From the NCBI RefSeq assembly GCF_003206715.1, contig NZ_PZJU01000037.1, positions 21,735 through 68,189 on the forward strand: DNA of 46,455 nucleotides, given 5' to 3'. The notes under the pieces were generated by a model. The model had not been told where the DNA came from. It did not search any database and saw only the letters and a program-made list of their open reading frames with translations. Shown here piece after piece: positions 46,314 to 46,455 of the stretch. The first letter of the stretch is position 1; each line of letters opens with the position of its first letter. Origin of the DNA: Salinicola peritrichatus (GTDB lineage: Bacteria > Pseudomonadota > Gammaproteobacteria > Pseudomonadales > Halomonadaceae). The position numbers and the translations under genes were made by a program.

Positions 46314-46436
46314 AAAGTGCCTGCGCTCGATCATGCTGCGTTAAAAATAGGCTTAGAATGCTCATTTACCCCTTGTAAACTCCGCTTCTGCGCCAATTTT
46401 TGCCTTGCCTGATCATCGCTCGCCGACTTTTCAGAC
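46308..46436. repeat. Family A palindromic element, copy A4
   Basis: A 129-bp element whose outer arms, GTCTGAAAAGT (46308-46318) and ACTTTTCAGAC (46426-46436), are a perfect 11-bp inverted repeat. The TGA stop of the amidotransferase (46311-46313) lies in the left arm. Inner arms AAAAATAGG (46343-46351) and CCAATTTTT (46393-46401) pair with one mismatch. The tip is TTTAC (46365-46369) and GTAAA (46375-46379). Landmarks GCTGCGTTA, GAATGCTCA and TGCCTTGCC match A2 and A3. Confidence 0.9.
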
Positions 46437-46455
46437 TGGACCTAGTGTGGTGTTT

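Overview
The window is a stretch of a GC-rich gammaproteobacterial chromosome, most likely Halomonadaceae (Halomonas or a close relative). That placement is an inference. It rests on the high GC content, on a block (bepA, TusA-like, PerM-like, bcp, dapA, bamC, MBL hydrolase, purC) whose order resembles the Pseudomonas chromosome, on a two-subunit (AruF/AruG) arginine succinyltransferase operon, and on dispersed palindromic elements. No phage, insertion sequence, CRISPR or toxin-antitoxin locus is visible.

Layout. 0.2-3.0 kb: scpA-scpB-rluB (chromosome segregation and 23S rRNA pseudouridylation). 3.1-3.45 kb: three identical tRNA-Lys(UUU) genes. 3.5-11 kb: envelope and housekeeping genes bepA, a TusA-family protein, a PerM-like permease, bcp, dapA, bamC, an MBL hydrolase and purC; gcvR, which sits between bcp and dapA in E. 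coli, is absent. 11-15.6 kb: ppiA, trmO, an acireductone-dioxygenase-like protein that has lost three of its four metal ligands, a GNAT acetyltransferase, an HxlR regulator and a FabF-type synthase. 15.8-23.2 kb: an SDR divergent from the arginine succinyltransferase operon astC-aruF-aruG-astD-astB, without astE. 23.2-27.8 kb: an SDR with a membrane tail, a CynX-like MFS transporter, and a TetR regulator and YbfB-like MFS exporter that share an 18-bp operator.

27.8-34.8 kb: seven codirectional genes form what looks like one uptake-and-breakdown system: LysR, DUF1445 hydro-lyase-like protein, TRAP transporter DctP/DctQ/DctM, DUF2848 protein and amidase-signature hydrolase. The last three junctions are overlapping or tight. 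The substrate is unknown; an amide, lactam or ureido carboxylate is my inference. This is the best candidate here for an undescribed metabolic system.

35-46.4 kb: ilvD, a small secreted protein, an Aquifex-type aconitase with an altered iron-sulfur ligand motif, a YfcE-like phosphodiesterase, a PQQ-dependent sugar dehydrogenase, an AbrB-family membrane protein with a long structured leader, a small membrane protein, an ethanolamine-permease-like APC transporter and a class I glutamine amidotransferase.

The other notable signal is non-coding. Four 130-155 bp palindromic elements (family A: 4969-5123, 37493-37620, 40169-40311, 46308-46436) share a conserved tip and frame, while their outer and inner stems differ in sequence from copy to copy and still pair. 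A larger 267-bp palindrome (41660-41926) carries a related core. A separate two-member family C (15643-15784 and 20164-20300) includes one copy inside the ast operon.
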